A model generated the notes under the pieces. It saw nothing but the letters and a program-made list of their open reading frames with translations, did no database searches and had not been told where the DNA came from. Positions 1 through 8,352 of a stretch of DNA of 64,000 nt are shown here, piece by piece. The translations under genes and the position numbers were made by a program. Source of the DNA: Clostridium jeddahitimonense (GTDB lineage: Bacteria; Bacillota; Clostridia; Clostridiales; Clostridiaceae); NCBI GenBank assembly GCA_000753455.2, contig LM994670.1, forward strand, positions 1,902,163-1,966,162, given 5' to 3'. Each line of letters starts with the position of its first letter. Positions within the stretch are counted from its first letter, which is position 1.

Positions 1-326
1 GCAATTGTTCTTAAACCTGATACAGCAAATTCTCTTGCTATAATGATTATTGCTGCGTAACTAGGGATTAATCCAAGTTCGACTAAAGATATTAATGCAG
101 AAGTAACTAATAATTTATCAGCTAAAGGATCCATAAACTTTCCAAAAGTTGTTACTTGATTTCTACTTCTTGCTATATAACCATCTAATTGATCTGTTAA
201 GGATGCAATTATAAATACTAGTGTAGCTAGTATAGTTCCATATGGAATTCCTTTCATAGCTATAAATATCAAAAAAATAGGTACTAAGAAAATTCTTAGC
301 ATAGTTAACTTATTTGCCAGATTCAT
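1..326 (-). CDS. pgsA: PgsA, CDP-diacylglycerol–glycerol-3-phosphate 3-phosphatidyltransferase (3' part beyond window edge)
   Basis: Makes phosphatidylglycerol phosphate at the membrane. The visible N-terminal 108 residues start [18 protein letters not shown] and contain the CDP-alcohol phosphotransferase signature: DQLDGYIAR, then G, D and D at the expected spacing, ending in FMDPLADKL. The C-terminal part lies left of the window. The ATG at 326 is chosen because an AGGAG lies about ten bases upstream inside the end of rimO. The two genes overlap by 17 bp, so they are translationally linked. The rimO–pgsA order is common in Clostridia, usually upstream of cinA/recA. The family is certain; the short name rests on the N-terminal part only. 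Confidence 0.93.
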   Translation of the reverse strand, partial: MNLANKLTMLRIFLVPIFLIFIAMKGIPYGTILATLVFIIASLTDQLDGYIARSRNQVTTFGKFMDPLADKLLVTSALISLVELGLIPSYAAIIIIAREFAVSGLRTI

Positions 327-1662
327 CTATAACATCTCCTACTAAATCATACTCTTGTATATCAGTAATTTTCACTTTTACAACATCACCTATTTTTATT
401 TTATTTGTTTTTCTAATATAAATTATATTATCTATTTCAGGTGACATCATGTAATTTCTTCCAATGTAAAATTCTCCATTACTTCTATCTATTATAGTAT
501 CATAGATATTACCAATTTTCAAATTATTTAAGTCTAACATAATTTTTCTTTGAGTAAGCATTAGTTCTCTTAAACGGCTCTCTTTAACGGACTCATCTAT
601 TTGCCCGTTCATTATAGCTGCAGGGGTTCCCTCTTCTTGTGAATAACTAAATACACCTACATTATCTAACTTATACTCTTTTAAGAATTCTTTTAATTCA
701 TTAAAGTCTTCATTACTTTCGTTAGGGAATCCTACTATTAATGATGTTCTTAATGTAATTTCAGGAATTCGTTCTCTAAGTTTATCGATTATATTAATAA
801 TATCTTCTTTGCTAGTCTTTCTACCCATTAATTTTAAAATTTTATTACTAATATGTTGTATTGGTATATCTAGATATTTAGCTACCTTATTATTTGATGA
901 AATTTCTTCAATTAGTTCATCATACATCTCTTCAGGATAACAGTATAAAAGTCTTACCCACTCAATATTTTCAACCTCTGAAACCTTCTTAACTAATTTA
1001 TGAAGCATTTTTCCATCATAAATATCAACACCATAATTTGTTAAGTCTTGAGCTATTAAAATAATCTCTTTTACACCCTGTAAAGATAAACTTTCAACTT
1101 CTTTAATAACACTTTCTATTGTTCTACTTCTGAATTTACCTCTTATTTTAGGAATTATGCAGTAGGTACAAAAGTTATTACAACCTTCTGCAATCCTTAC
1201 ATAAGCAGTATGAGTATTTGTTGTTAATATTCTTTCACCTTCATTTATACTTAAATCACTATAAGTTGCTGAAGAGATTTGTTTTTGTTCCTTTATAAAT
1301 TCTAATATAAGTTTATGCAATTTCATATAATCATTTACGCCCATAAGAATATCAATTTCAGGCATTTGCTCTAATAATTCATCTCCATATCTTTGGGTTA
1401 AACATCCTGTCGCTATAAGCATCTTACATTTGTAATCAGTCTTATATCTAGCCATTTCTAAAATTGTATCTATTGACTCTTGTTTTGCACTTTCTATAAA
1501 TCCACAAGTATTAACGATTATTATATCTGCCTCTTTAGGGTTATTTGTAATTTCATAATATTTATTAATTGTACCTAATATAAGTTCAGAATCAACTCTA
1601 TTTTTATCGCATCCTAAACTGACCATTCCAACTTTAAATTTTTCCAAAGTATATTCCTCCAT
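310..1662 (-). CDS. rimO: RimO, ribosomal protein S12 methylthiotransferase
   Basis: A radical-SAM enzyme that adds a methylthio group to an aspartate of ribosomal protein S12. The N-terminal UPF0004 domain has the three cluster cysteines (C18 in SLGCDKN, C53 in NTCGF, C87 in ATGCL). The radical-SAM CxxxCxxC is at C161, C165 and C168 (CNNFCTYC). A C-terminal TRAM-type segment starts near residue 385. The 450-residue length is normal for RimO. The SLGCxKNxVDSE signature separates it from the tRNA enzyme MiaB. It lies 63 bp downstream of the DNA translocase gene and overlaps pgsA by 17 bp. Confidence 0.96.
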   Translation of the reverse strand: MEEYTLEKFKVGMVSLGCDKNRVDSELILGTINKYYEITNNPKEADIIIVNTCGFIESAKQESIDTILEMARYKTDYKCKMLIATGCLTQRYGDELLEQMPEIDILMGVNDYMKLHKLILEFIKEQKQISSATYSDLSINEGERILTTNTHTAYVRIAEGCNNFCTYCIIPKIRGKFRSRTIESVIKEVESLSLQGVKEIILIAQDLTNYGVDIYDGKMLHKLVKKVSEVENIEWVRLLYCYPEEMYDELIEEISSNNKVAKYLDIPIQHISNKILKLMGRKTSKEDIINIIDKLRERIPEITLRTSLIVGFPNESNEDFNELKEFLKEYKLDNVGVFSYSQEEGTPAAIMNGQIDESVKESRLRELMLTQRKIMLDLNNLKIGNIYDTIIDRSNGEFYIGRNYMMSPEIDNIIYIRKTNKIKIGDVVKVKITDIQEYDLVGDVIDESGK

Positions 1663-1725
1663 TGTCTAGCTTTCTAATAATTCATAAATTATTGTAATTG
1701 AATAACTCTTTATTTACAAGTATTT

Positions 1726-4050
1726 TTATTCATTATTAACCACTAGGACTTGTCTAGGTCTACTTCCATCCTTTGGGGATATTATTCTTTGTTCTTCTAA
1801 CATATCCATTATTCTTGATGCTCTATTGAAGCCAATTCTTAATTTTCTTTGTAAAAACGATGTGGATGCTTGTTGATATTCTATAACAATTTTTATAGCC
1901 TCTTCAAGAAGTTCGTCTTCATATTCATTTTGTTGCGATTCAGCAGGAGCTTCACTATTAATATGGTTTATAATATCTTCTTCATAAGTAACAGTATCTT
2001 GTGAGTTTTTGATAAAGTTAACTACGTTTTCTACTTCTTCTTCAGATATAAATGCCCCCTGGACTCTTACTGGCTTATTTTCTCCTATTGGATAATATAG
2101 CATATCCCCTCTTCCTAATAGCTTTTCAGCTCCAACTTGATCTAATATTGTTCTTGAATCAATCCCTGATGAAACAGCAAATGATATTCTAGATGGAATA
2201 TTTGCTTTAATTACTCCTGTGATTACATCAACTGACGGTCTTTGAGTCGCAATTATCAAATGCATACCTGCTGCTCTAGCCATTTGAGCTAACCTACAAA
2301 TATAATCTTCAACATCATGAGGACATGCCATCATTAAATCAGCAAGCTCATCTACAATTATAACTATATAAGGAAGTTTTTCATCAATTTCTCCCTTATC
2401 AAATAAATTATTGTAAGATTCTATATTTTTGACTTTATTGTTATAGAATAAGTTGTACCTCTTATTCATTTCATTTACAGCCCAATTTAATGCACCTGCA
2501 GCCTTTTTAGGGTCAGTAACAACCGGAATAAGCAAATGTGGGATATCGTTATAAACACTTAATTCCACAACTTTAGGGTCTACCATTAATAGCTTTACAT
2601 CAGCAGGTGAATATTTATAAATCAAACTAATTATTAAAGCATTTATACATACAGATTTACCTGAACCTGTTGCTCCAGCAATAAGCATATGTGGCATTTT
2701 AGATAAATCACCTACTACACATTTACCAGCTATATCTTTTCCTAATCCAAATGATAACTTTTTATTTGAATTAGTAAACTCTTTTGAATCTAAAACTTCT
2801 CTTAAAAATACAGGAATTTGTTTTTTGTTTGGAACTTCTATACCTATTGCCGATTTACCTGGAATAGGAGCTTCTATTCTTATGCCATTAGCAGCAAGGC
2901 CTAATGCTATATCATCAGTCAAATTTACAATTTTTGAAACTTTAACACCAGGACTTGGCTGTAGTTCAAAACGAGTAACTGAAGGACCTTTAGTAACTTG
3001 TGTAACTTTAGCTTCCACTCCAAAACTCTCTAAAATTGACTCTAATTTATTTGCACCATCAATCAGATCTTTCTTGTCTTCACTTTTTAATCGTGCTTTT
3101 CCGTTGTTTTTTAATAAATCTATTGTTGGAAATACATAATGTATTTCTTTAGAGTCACTATTTATGATATTATCTAAATCTATATCTTTACTTTTTAAAT
3201 CCTTTGAAGTTCTTATATGTTGAATAGTTTCAGTACTAACTTGCTTATCAGCATTTAATAACTCTATTTCTTCTTTTTCGTTGAAAGATTCTAAAGATAC
3301 TTCCTCGCTTATCTCTGATTCATTACTATTTGAATTTTTCATAAAATCAAGTATTTGAATTTTATTATCAATTCCTTTTACAATATCTTTGTCTATTACA
3401 TCGTTAATAGGTTCAACTTCAATAAATTGGTCATTTGCTTTAGAAGGTTTGTCTTTCTTTTTAGGTTTAGTTTTTATATTTTGAATTATTTTATTAGTAA
3501 ACTCATTTATTAACTTTACAATACTATAAATTGTTATATCAAACACTTGAGTAATGCCAATAAATAGTAGAGATGAATATAAAATATATGATCCAATATA
3601 TCCTATAAACTTAGATAAAGGAAATGCTATAAGATGTCCTAAAAATCCTCCATGTAAAGTTAAATCACTTTCTCCCATTATAAGCTTTAATGATGATTTA
3701 AATGTTTCTTGATTTAAACTTTGAACTTTTATTGTGGCCGAAAGAAAAATCAGAGTAATAACAATTAAAGTTATTCCAAACAGCCTCCTAGAGTAGACTA
3801 TCTCACCTTTAGATATAATCATATTTACTCCAAAATAAATTAGATATAGAGGCAGAACAAATGCTCCCAATCCAACTAAATTATATATATATTTTCTTGA
3901 AATATGAGATAAAACACCTGCAAGATTTGTATAAATCGCAATGGTAAGAAGTAATCCTATAACAATATAGACTATACTTTTTATATCATTGTCTAATGTT
4001 TTCTTTTTTTTAGTTCTCTTTTTGGTATTTTTTTTACTTTTAGTAGTCAC
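1726..4050 (-). CDS. ftsK: DNA translocase FtsK/SpoIIIE
   Basis: A membrane-anchored DNA pump that clears chromosome arms through the division or sporulation septum. Hydrophobic segments at about residues 25-48, 55-79, 90-107 and 135-170 form the membrane domain. A charged linker runs to about residue 300. The motor has Walker A GATGSGKS at 459-466 and Walker B IIVDELADLM near 568. The last ~65 residues form the winged-helix gamma domain that reads KOPS/SRS sequences (QRKLRIGFNRASRIMDMLE). The 774-residue length is typical. tepA lies immediately upstream, as beside spoIIIE in Bacillus. Whether it acts as FtsK, SpoIIIE or both cannot be told from sequence. Confidence 0.95.
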   Translation of the reverse strand: MTTKSKKNTKKRTKKKKTLDNDIKSIVYIVIGLLLTIAIYTNLAGVLSHISRKYIYNLVGLGAFVLPLYLIYFGVNMIISKGEIVYSRRLFGITLIVITLIFLSATIKVQSLNQETFKSSLKLIMGESDLTLHGGFLGHLIAFPLSKFIGYIGSYILYSSLLFIGITQVFDITIYSIVKLINEFTNKIIQNIKTKPKKKDKPSKANDQFIEVEPINDVIDKDIVKGIDNKIQILDFMKNSNSNESEISEEVSLESFNEKEEIELLNADKQVSTETIQHIRTSKDLKSKDIDLDNIINSDSKEIHYVFPTIDLLKNNGKARLKSEDKKDLIDGANKLESILESFGVEAKVTQVTKGPSVTRFELQPSPGVKVSKIVNLTDDIALGLAANGIRIEAPIPGKSAIGIEVPNKKQIPVFLREVLDSKEFTNSNKKLSFGLGKDIAGKCVVGDLSKMPHMLIAGATGSGKSVCINALIISLIYKYSPADVKLLMVDPKVVELSVYNDIPHLLIPVVTDPKKAAGALNWAVNEMNKRYNLFYNNKVKNIESYNNLFDKGEIDEKLPYIVIIVDELADLMMACPHDVEDYICRLAQMARAAGMHLIIATQRPSVDVITGVIKANIPSRISFAVSSGIDSRTILDQVGAEKLLGRGDMLYYPIGENKPVRVQGAFISEEEVENVVNFIKNSQDTVTYEEDIINHINSEAPAESQQNEYEDELLEEAIKIVIEYQQASTSFLQRKLRIGFNRASRIMDMLEEQRIISPKDGSRPRQVLVVNNE

Positions 4051-4135
4051 AAAATCACTCCTATAATATAGTTAAAATTTTCATATATAACTATATTATA
4101 TAATTAAGATGACATAGTGTAAAATATGTTTAGAT

Positions 4136-4165
4136 AAAAAAAGGAATTCTTTCGAATTCCTTTTT
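4136..4165 (-). terminator. Rho-independent terminator after tepA
   Basis: An inverted repeat GGAATTC…GAATTCC, flanked by A and T runs on both sides, lies directly after the tepA stop codon. It ends in a T run on the minus strand, so it should end or attenuate tepA transcription before ftsK. Confidence 0.8.
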
Positions 4166-4168
4166 AAT

Positions 4169-4936
4169 CTATCTCAAATTATTCTTTTCATATATTGATA
4201 TTGCATCTTTTAATTTGTCTAAAGCCTCTTTAATTCCCCCTACCTCATCTATTAAGCCACAAGAAACTGCTTGTTCTCCTATCAATATAGTACCCATATC
4301 GTTTAGTAATTCATCTGATTTGAGCATCATTTTCTTTAGGTCATCTTTACTAATTTTTGATGTTTTAACTATAAAGTTATCAATTCTTTCTTGCATTTTT
4401 TGAAAATAATGAAATGTTTGAGCTACACCTATAACAAAACCGTTCATTCTTACTGGATGAACAATCATAGTAGCTGATGGTGTAATAAAGGAATAATCTG
4501 CAGAAGTTGCTAAAGGTACGCCTATTGAATGACCTCCTCCTATTACTATAGAAACTGTAGGTTTAGAAAGAGATCTAATCATTTCTGCGATAGCTAAACC
4601 TGCTTCAACATCTCCACCAACTGTATTAAGCACTATTAGTATTCCCTTAACTTCACTATTTCTTTCCATAGAAATTAATTGAGGTATTATATGTTCATAT
4701 TTTGTTGCTTTAGTTTGAGGAGGCAAAACCATATGCCCTTCAATTTGGCCTATTATCGGAAGTACTTGAATACTTTGATCGGAATTTAATTTGTTATCTG
4801 TACCAAATTCTTTTATTTCTTGTCTTCTATCATCCTCTTTGCTGTTATTATTATTATTATTATTATTATCACTTTCATTTTCGTTTATAGTATCACCATT
4901 GTTGTATAATGTATAAAAATCATCATTTATATTCAT
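4169..4936 (-). CDS. tepA: TepA-like ClpP-fold serine protease
   Basis: ClpP/crotonase-fold peptidase related to Bacillus TepA (YmfB), a cytoplasmic protein implicated in secretion and germination-related processing. The ClpP core runs from about residue 60. It has the strand-turn LNTVGGDVEAG, the nucleophile-type Ser in GGGHSIGV and the His in MIVHPVR; a downstream Asp would complete a triad. The first ~55 residues are a poorly ordered acidic extension with a run of nine Asn, encoded by an AAT triplet repeat around 4845-4869. The start has an AGGAGG eight bases upstream. tepA beside spoIIIE is the same arrangement as in Bacillus. The natural substrate is unknown. Confidence 0.85.
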   Translation of the reverse strand: MNINDDFYTLYNNGDTINENESDNNNNNNNNSKEDDRRQEIKEFGTDNKLNSDQSIQVLPIIGQIEGHMVLPPQTKATKYEHIIPQLISMERNSEVKGILIVLNTVGGDVEAGLAIAEMIRSLSKPTVSIVIGGGHSIGVPLATSADYSFITPSATMIVHPVRMNGFVIGVAQTFHYFQKMQERIDNFIVKTSKISKDDLKKMMLKSDELLNDMGTILIGEQAVSCGLIDEVGGIKEALDKLKDAISIYEKNNLR

Positions 4937-4961
4937 AACAAAACCTCCTATGTATGTACAA

Positions 4962-5633
4962 TTATTTTCTTATGTCAAGTACAATTCCGTACTTAATATA
5001 GCCATTAGAAAAATTTCCTTGAATAATAACTACTATCTTTTTATCTATATTAGGAACTTCTATACACCCCCTTTTAACTTTAATTTCCTTTAATAAATCA
5101 TTTTCTTCATCCCAAATATAAGCATTTAATGATTTGCAATTAGGAACAAATTCAAAATTTATTATTTCTCCTGGGCGCACCTTCAAAGATGGTTTTTTCA
5201 TTAATAAACTGTAGTTACTTATTATATCCTTTGAAAGCTCGATTTCTTTAGTATCATCAGTGATTAATAATTCATAAGAGCATAAGTATTTAGGTGAATG
5301 TTTTCCTCGTAACCTTACAATTAATTTAGGAATATATTCATTTTCGCTATCTTTTTTAGGCTTAGGTGTTTCAGGGACTGGTGCCTCTTCTGAAACTCCT
5401 CCATCTTGATTTTGCTTTTCGAGCTTTTTTTGGTTTATTTCATCTAATTTTTGTTGATTTATTAATTTTCTTTCTTCCTTTAATTCTTTTAATAAATCAT
5501 CAATACTTCTATATTCCACTTTATTATCTTCTATTATTTCATCACTAGGTTCTTCATAAGCGTTAATTTTATAGGGATATCCTATTAATAAAGAAAATAT
5601 ATAAATAATAATTACAATTTTAAACTTTTTCAT
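4962..5633 (-). CDS. Exported protein of unknown function
   Basis: 223 residues. A clear N-terminal signal or anchor (KKFKIVIIIYIFSLLIGYPY, likely cut near the Ala of INAYEE) is followed by a charged, Lys/Glu/Gln-rich stretch (about 30-95). A C-terminal domain of about 120 residues is rich in beta-type residues and ends in a conserved-looking IVLDIRK. No catalytic motif is seen. It lies 25 bp upstream of tepA in the same direction, so it may share a transcript and act outside the membrane in the same sporulation or secretion context. Function not recognised. Confidence 0.75.
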   Translation of the reverse strand: MKKFKIVIIIYIFSLLIGYPYKINAYEEPSDEIIEDNKVEYRSIDDLLKELKEERKLINQQKLDEINQKKLEKQNQDGGVSEEAPVPETPKPKKDSENEYIPKLIVRLRGKHSPKYLCSYELLITDDTKEIELSKDIISNYSLLMKKPSLKVRPGEIINFEFVPNCKSLNAYIWDEENDLLKEIKVKRGCIEVPNIDKKIVVIIQGNFSNGYIKYGIVLDIRK

Positions 5634-5696
5634 TTGTTTTATACCTCCATATTAATATATACTTATCTTTACCTATTTATTTATTTTTATATATGA

Positions 5697-5733
5697 AAGT
5701 GTACCAAAAACTTTAAAAGTTTTTGGTACACTT
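5697..5733. terminator. Perfect 17-bp stem-loop downstream of the Cys-rich gene
   Basis: AAGTGTACCAAAAACTT is followed by a three-base loop and its exact complement. The stem lies 12 bp after the stop of the Cys-rich gene. It lacks a long T run on the minus strand, so it may act as a transcript-stabilising stem as well as a terminator. Confidence 0.6.
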
Positions 5734-5744
5734 CGACTAGTGTT

Positions 5745-5978
5745 TTACCAACAACCAAATAATAATATTAGTATTAGCCACCAGCAACCGCCTCCGAAGC
5801 CACAGCCACCGAAGCCTTGATTTCCACCGAATCCGCAACCGCAGCCACCAAATCCTTGGTTTCCACCAAATCCACAACCGCAATTAGATCCTCCACAGCC
5901 ACAACCGCAGCCACAATTAGAGAAATTGTTACAGCAACATCTTCTTCTACAACAGCATTTTGAACAACTGCTTGACAT
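5745..5978 (-). CDS. Small Cys/Gly-rich protein, probably spore-associated
   Basis: 77 residues starting MSSSCSKCCC. It has an N-terminal CCC-RRR-CCC block, then Gly/Cys repeats in which CGFGGNQGFGGC occurs twice in tandem, and a hydrophobic tail WWLILILLFGCW. The tail and composition resemble the small YjcZ-type sporulation proteins and other Cys-rich coat proteins. The second ATG (5978) is chosen because GGAGATGAGG lies just upstream, while the first ATG overlaps that ribosome site. No enzyme activity is expected; disulfide cross-linking in the spore coat or metal binding are plausible guesses. Confidence 0.75.
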   Translation of the reverse strand: MSSSCSKCCCRRRCCCNNFSNCGCGCGCGGSNCGCGFGGNQGFGGCGCGFGGNQGFGGCGFGGGCWWLILILLFGCW

Positions 5979-6115
5979 GTTCCTCATCTCCTATCATTTG
6001 TTCGTTGATATATATTATTCATAGTTTTGAATTTGTGTTCTTATTATTTAGGTTGTTAGACAAATTTATCTACCTCTGATATTATTACAATATATTCTAA
6101 AATATGAGGTGGGTT

Positions 6116-6505
6116 ATGAAGGATCAAAGAAATAGATTAGTTGTTCCAAGAAATATAGTTAATACAAAAATGTTATATACGTTTTATATATTAAAAGAGT
6201 TATCAAAGGGTGAGGTGATTTTTGGGAATAAAATTTTATCTGCCTTTAGGGATGCTTTTGAAGAATGTAGTCATCCATTCCCTGTTTCCTCCAGTACTAT
6301 TTATGAAACTTTATATTCATTAGAGGAGAAAGGATATGTAGTAAGTAGCTGGACAGGAAATACTGTTTTAAATAAGAGAAGTAAAAAAGTTTATTCTATT
6401 ACAGATGAAGGTTTATACTATTATAAAACACATATAGCTGACTATGTTAATAATATAGAAAAAACAAAATCGACTTTAGATTTAATTATAAAGATGCTTA
6501 ATTAG
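6116..6505 (+). CDS. PadR-like winged-helix regulator
   Basis: 129 residues beginning MKDQRNRLVV. The core (residues ~18-95) has the PadR pattern: ILKELSKGEVIFGNKIL, then SSSTIYETLYSLEEKGYV as recognition helix and wing entry, then KKVYSITDEGLYYY. PadR-type proteins bind operators as dimers and respond to small molecules or lipids. The ATG at 6116 is preferred over the one at 6104 because GAGGTGGG overlaps the upstream ATG and sits correctly before the second. The gene is isolated, divergent from the Cys-rich gene and followed by its own terminator. Target unknown; autoregulation is likely for the family. Confidence 0.8.
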   Translation: MKDQRNRLVVPRNIVNTKMLYTFYILKELSKGEVIFGNKILSAFRDAFEECSHPFPVSSSTIYETLYSLEEKGYVVSSWTGNTVLNKRSKKVYSITDEGLYYYKTHIADYVNNIEKTKSTLDLIIKMLN

Positions 6506-6516
6506 CATCTTTTTTT
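6491..6516 (+). terminator. Terminator of the PadR-like gene
   Basis: AAGATGC…GCATCTT followed by a run of seven T. The stop codon of the regulator lies inside the right arm. Confidence 0.85.
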
Positions 6517-6623
6517 ATTATCACAATTTTAATGAAAATAAATATAATATACTAAAAATAAAAAAGGTTTTAGGAGGGAGTGTCATAAATAACTATACTA
6601 ACTTTTATTCATGTAATAATATT

Positions 6624-7010
6624 TTGGAAAATAGAAAATTAAAATTAGATAAACTTATATTAAAAAATAACACTCTTATATTTGAACAAAATGCAATCGA
6701 ATTAGAAAAAGAAAGCGAGTTACTTGTTGTAATACAGAATGTGAAAACAAAAGAAGAATTTATATGTGAATACTTAATTACTACTAATAATATAGTAGTT
6801 CTTTTAGATTCTTTATTTAATTTATTTACTAACTACGAAGGTTCTATACAAATACTCAGAAAAAATAATGATAAATATTATTTATATACACCTATATTAA
6901 ACTGCAAACCTACTATAGATTCTCAAAAAGATGTAAATAGTCAATATAGATGGTTTGTTAGAGTGTTAGAAAATGGTGAGATTAGATTATCATCAATTAT
7001 GAAAAAATAA
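6624..7010 (+). CDS. Hypothetical protein with uncertain start
   Basis: At least 128 residues, rich in Lys, Leu and Asn, with alternating beta-like segments (LVVIQNVKTKEEFICEYLIT) and a C-terminal RWFVRVLENGEIRLSSIM. Family not recognised. The TTG at 6624 is the first conventional start but has no ribosome site. A strong AGGAGGG at 6572-6578 points instead to an in-frame ATA at 6585, which would add 13 residues. The gene ends in a tight terminator shared with the opposing coiled-coil gene. No signal peptide or membrane segment is seen. Confidence 0.6.
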   Translation: MENRKLKLDKLILKNNTLIFEQNAIELEKESELLVVIQNVKTKEEFICEYLITTNNIVVLLDSLFNLFTNYEGSIQILRKNNDKYYLYTPILNCKPTIDSQKDVNSQYRWFVRVLENGEIRLSSIMKK

Positions 7011-7041
7011 CCTATAATGATTTAATCATTATAGGTTATTT
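7005..7041. terminator. Bidirectional terminator between convergent genes
   Basis: A near-perfect palindrome with 18-base arms (AAATAACCTATAATGATT and its complement) and A/T runs on both sides lies between the converging stop codons. Confidence 0.85.
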
Positions 7042-7044
7042 TTA

Positions 7045-8055
7045 TTATTTCTTACTTTTCAATATATCTAACTTTAAATTATATATTTCATCTTTTAAGG
7101 ATGTAATTACCTTTAGGTTTTCTTCTATTATATTATTCTTTTCTGTTTCTATAGACCTTTTATCTTCTAAATATTGGTCCTTCAAGCGAGAGCTCTCGTT
7201 TGAATTCATCAGTATTAAGTTATGCATTTTTTCATTTAAACTATTTGAATACTCTCTTTCAGCTCTTAAATCGCTTTTTAAAATATCTATCTCGTTTTTT
7301 GTTATTTCTAATTCTTTATTCAATTTTAAGTTTTCATTTTCTAATACTTGATAGTTAGTTATACGTTTTTGTAGGTTATCTACAACAGATTGCATCGTAT
7401 CATATTTTTCTTTAAATTCCTTATTTTGCTCAACTATGTCAGTTAGAGAAGTTATATGCTTTTGTAGATTTTGAATTTGTAATGTTTTTTCCTTTGAATC
7501 AGTTTCGAAAGTACTTAATAAATCATTCACCTTAGAAAAGTTATCCTTCGCTTCTTTTAATTCAGAATTTTTTACAAATAATTCCTCCTCAATATTTTTT
7601 AATTTCTCTTTAAGGGTACTATTATCTTCCTGTAATGAAGCGATTAAATTCTCTCTTACTTTAATTTCATTTTGGAATTTCTCGTTATACTTTTCTTCAA
7701 TAAAATTAGCCATATCAAGTGACGATAAGTAGCTATTTCTGATTGAATCTAATAAATAATTAAATTTATCAATTTCAGCTTTCCTATCAGCAAATTTACT
7801 ATCGTTTTGAATTTTTATTAATTCATATTGATTCAATAGTGTTGATATTAATGTTTCAGCATCACCAAATTTGCTTTGTAAGCTATTTAATCTATCTTTA
7901 GTAGCTTTTTTTAACTTTAAACCTTTCGTTTCAAGTTTTTCATTTGGTATTGCTCCATCTATTTTGCTTTGATTTAATTCCTTTTCTGTTTCTAACATTT
8001 TGATATTTTCATCATTATCAACTATGTTTTCTTTCTTTTCATTAATTTCAACCAT
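7045..8055 (-). CDS. KfrA-like coiled-coil DNA-binding protein
   Basis: 336 residues. An acidic N-terminus (1-45) is followed by a short basic helical segment (KLKKATKDRLNSLQSKFG, about 47-64) that could bind DNA. From about residue 85 to the end it is almost unbroken heptad-type coiled coil. This layout resembles plasmid KfrA/alpha-helical regulators that autoregulate through palindromes. A 33-bp perfect palindrome of GTTAAC boxes sits 31 bp upstream of its ATG and next to its promoter. It is divergent from a tyrosine recombinase. It could equally be an SMC-like structural protein; there is no ATPase motif. ATAGGAGAAT precedes the ATG. Confidence 0.65.
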   Translation of the reverse strand: MVEINEKKENIVDNDENIKMLETEKELNQSKIDGAIPNEKLETKGLKLKKATKDRLNSLQSKFGDAETLISTLLNQYELIKIQNDSKFADRKAEIDKFNYLLDSIRNSYLSSLDMANFIEEKYNEKFQNEIKVRENLIASLQEDNSTLKEKLKNIEEELFVKNSELKEAKDNFSKVNDLLSTFETDSKEKTLQIQNLQKHITSLTDIVEQNKEFKEKYDTMQSVVDNLQKRITNYQVLENENLKLNKELEITKNEIDILKSDLRAEREYSNSLNEKMHNLILMNSNESSRLKDQYLEDKRSIETEKNNIIEENLKVITSLKDEIYNLKLDILKSKK

Positions 8056-8075
8056 TTTTTATTCTCCTATCTGCA

Positions 8076-8119
8076 GTTAACCAAGTTAACCAAAGTTAAC
8101 TTAGTTAACTTTGGTTAAT
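8076..8119. promoter_or_regulatory. GTTAAC operator array with 33-bp perfect palindrome
   Basis: Four GTTAAC hexamers start at 8076, 8085, 8095 and 8104, with a degenerate fifth (GTTAAT) at 8114, spaced 9, 10, 9 and 10 bp. Positions 8086-8118 form an exact palindrome: 15-base arms (TTAACCAAAGTTAAC) around TTA. It lies between the start codon and the putative -10 of the coiled-coil gene, where binding would block its transcription. Confidence 0.75.
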
Positions 8120-8121
8120 TA

Positions 8122-8150
8122 ATTGTAGCATATCTGAAGGAGAATTTCTA
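8122..8150 (-). promoter_or_regulatory. Putative extended -10 promoter of the coiled-coil gene
   Basis: Reading the minus strand, TGCTACAAT (8130-8122) is a good extended -10. The -35 region (TAGAAA, 8150-8145) is weak. The -10 abuts the GTTAAC palindrome, which fits repression by overlap. Confidence 0.45.
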
Positions 8151-8185
8151 TAAAAATGAACAAAAATAATACATTTATACTTATT

Positions 8186-8222
8186 AAAAACTGCGCATAT
8201 TTCCTGAATATGCGCAGTTTTT
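8186..8222. repeat. Perfect 16-bp inverted repeat, candidate recombination or binding site
   Basis: AAAAACTGCGCATATT and its exact complement flank the five bases TCCTG. This is the size of a tyrosine-recombinase core site (two arms and a short spacer). It can also read as a terminator-like stem. It shares the GCGCAGTTT word with two more boxes at 8283 and 8305, and lies upstream of the recombinase promoter. Confidence 0.7.
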
Positions 8223-8232
8223 ATGAAAACCC

Positions 8233-8261
8233 TTGATAAATCAATGATTTATAGATATAAT
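8233..8261 (+). promoter_or_regulatory. Sigma-A promoter of the recombinase with embedded palindrome
   Basis: TTGATA (8233-8238) and TATAAT (8256-8261) are 17 bp apart, a near-consensus housekeeping promoter. The 17-bp palindrome ATAAATCA-A-TGATTTAT (8236-8252) fills the spacer and overlaps the -35, as expected of an operator. Confidence 0.7.
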
Positions 8262-8282
8262 CAAATCAGTAAAATATGAAAT

Positions 8283-8313
8283 GCGCAGTTTTTGAAAGCA
8301 AAAAGCGCAGTTT
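8283..8313 (+). repeat. Two direct GCGCAGTTT boxes in the recombinase leader
   Basis: GCGCAGTTT at 8283-8291 and 8305-8313, 22 bp apart (two helical turns), matching the arms of the inverted repeat at 8186-8222. They lie downstream of the promoter and upstream of the start codon. Confidence 0.65.
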
Positions 8314-8352
8314 AAATTTAGATTTCTAGAAGAAAGGAATTTTTAAAATAAA

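Noticed and set aside
2825..3139. Open frame on the plus strand inside the DNA translocase gene, and many like it
   Set aside because: These are shadows of real genes on the other strand: no ribosome site and no protein-like domain.
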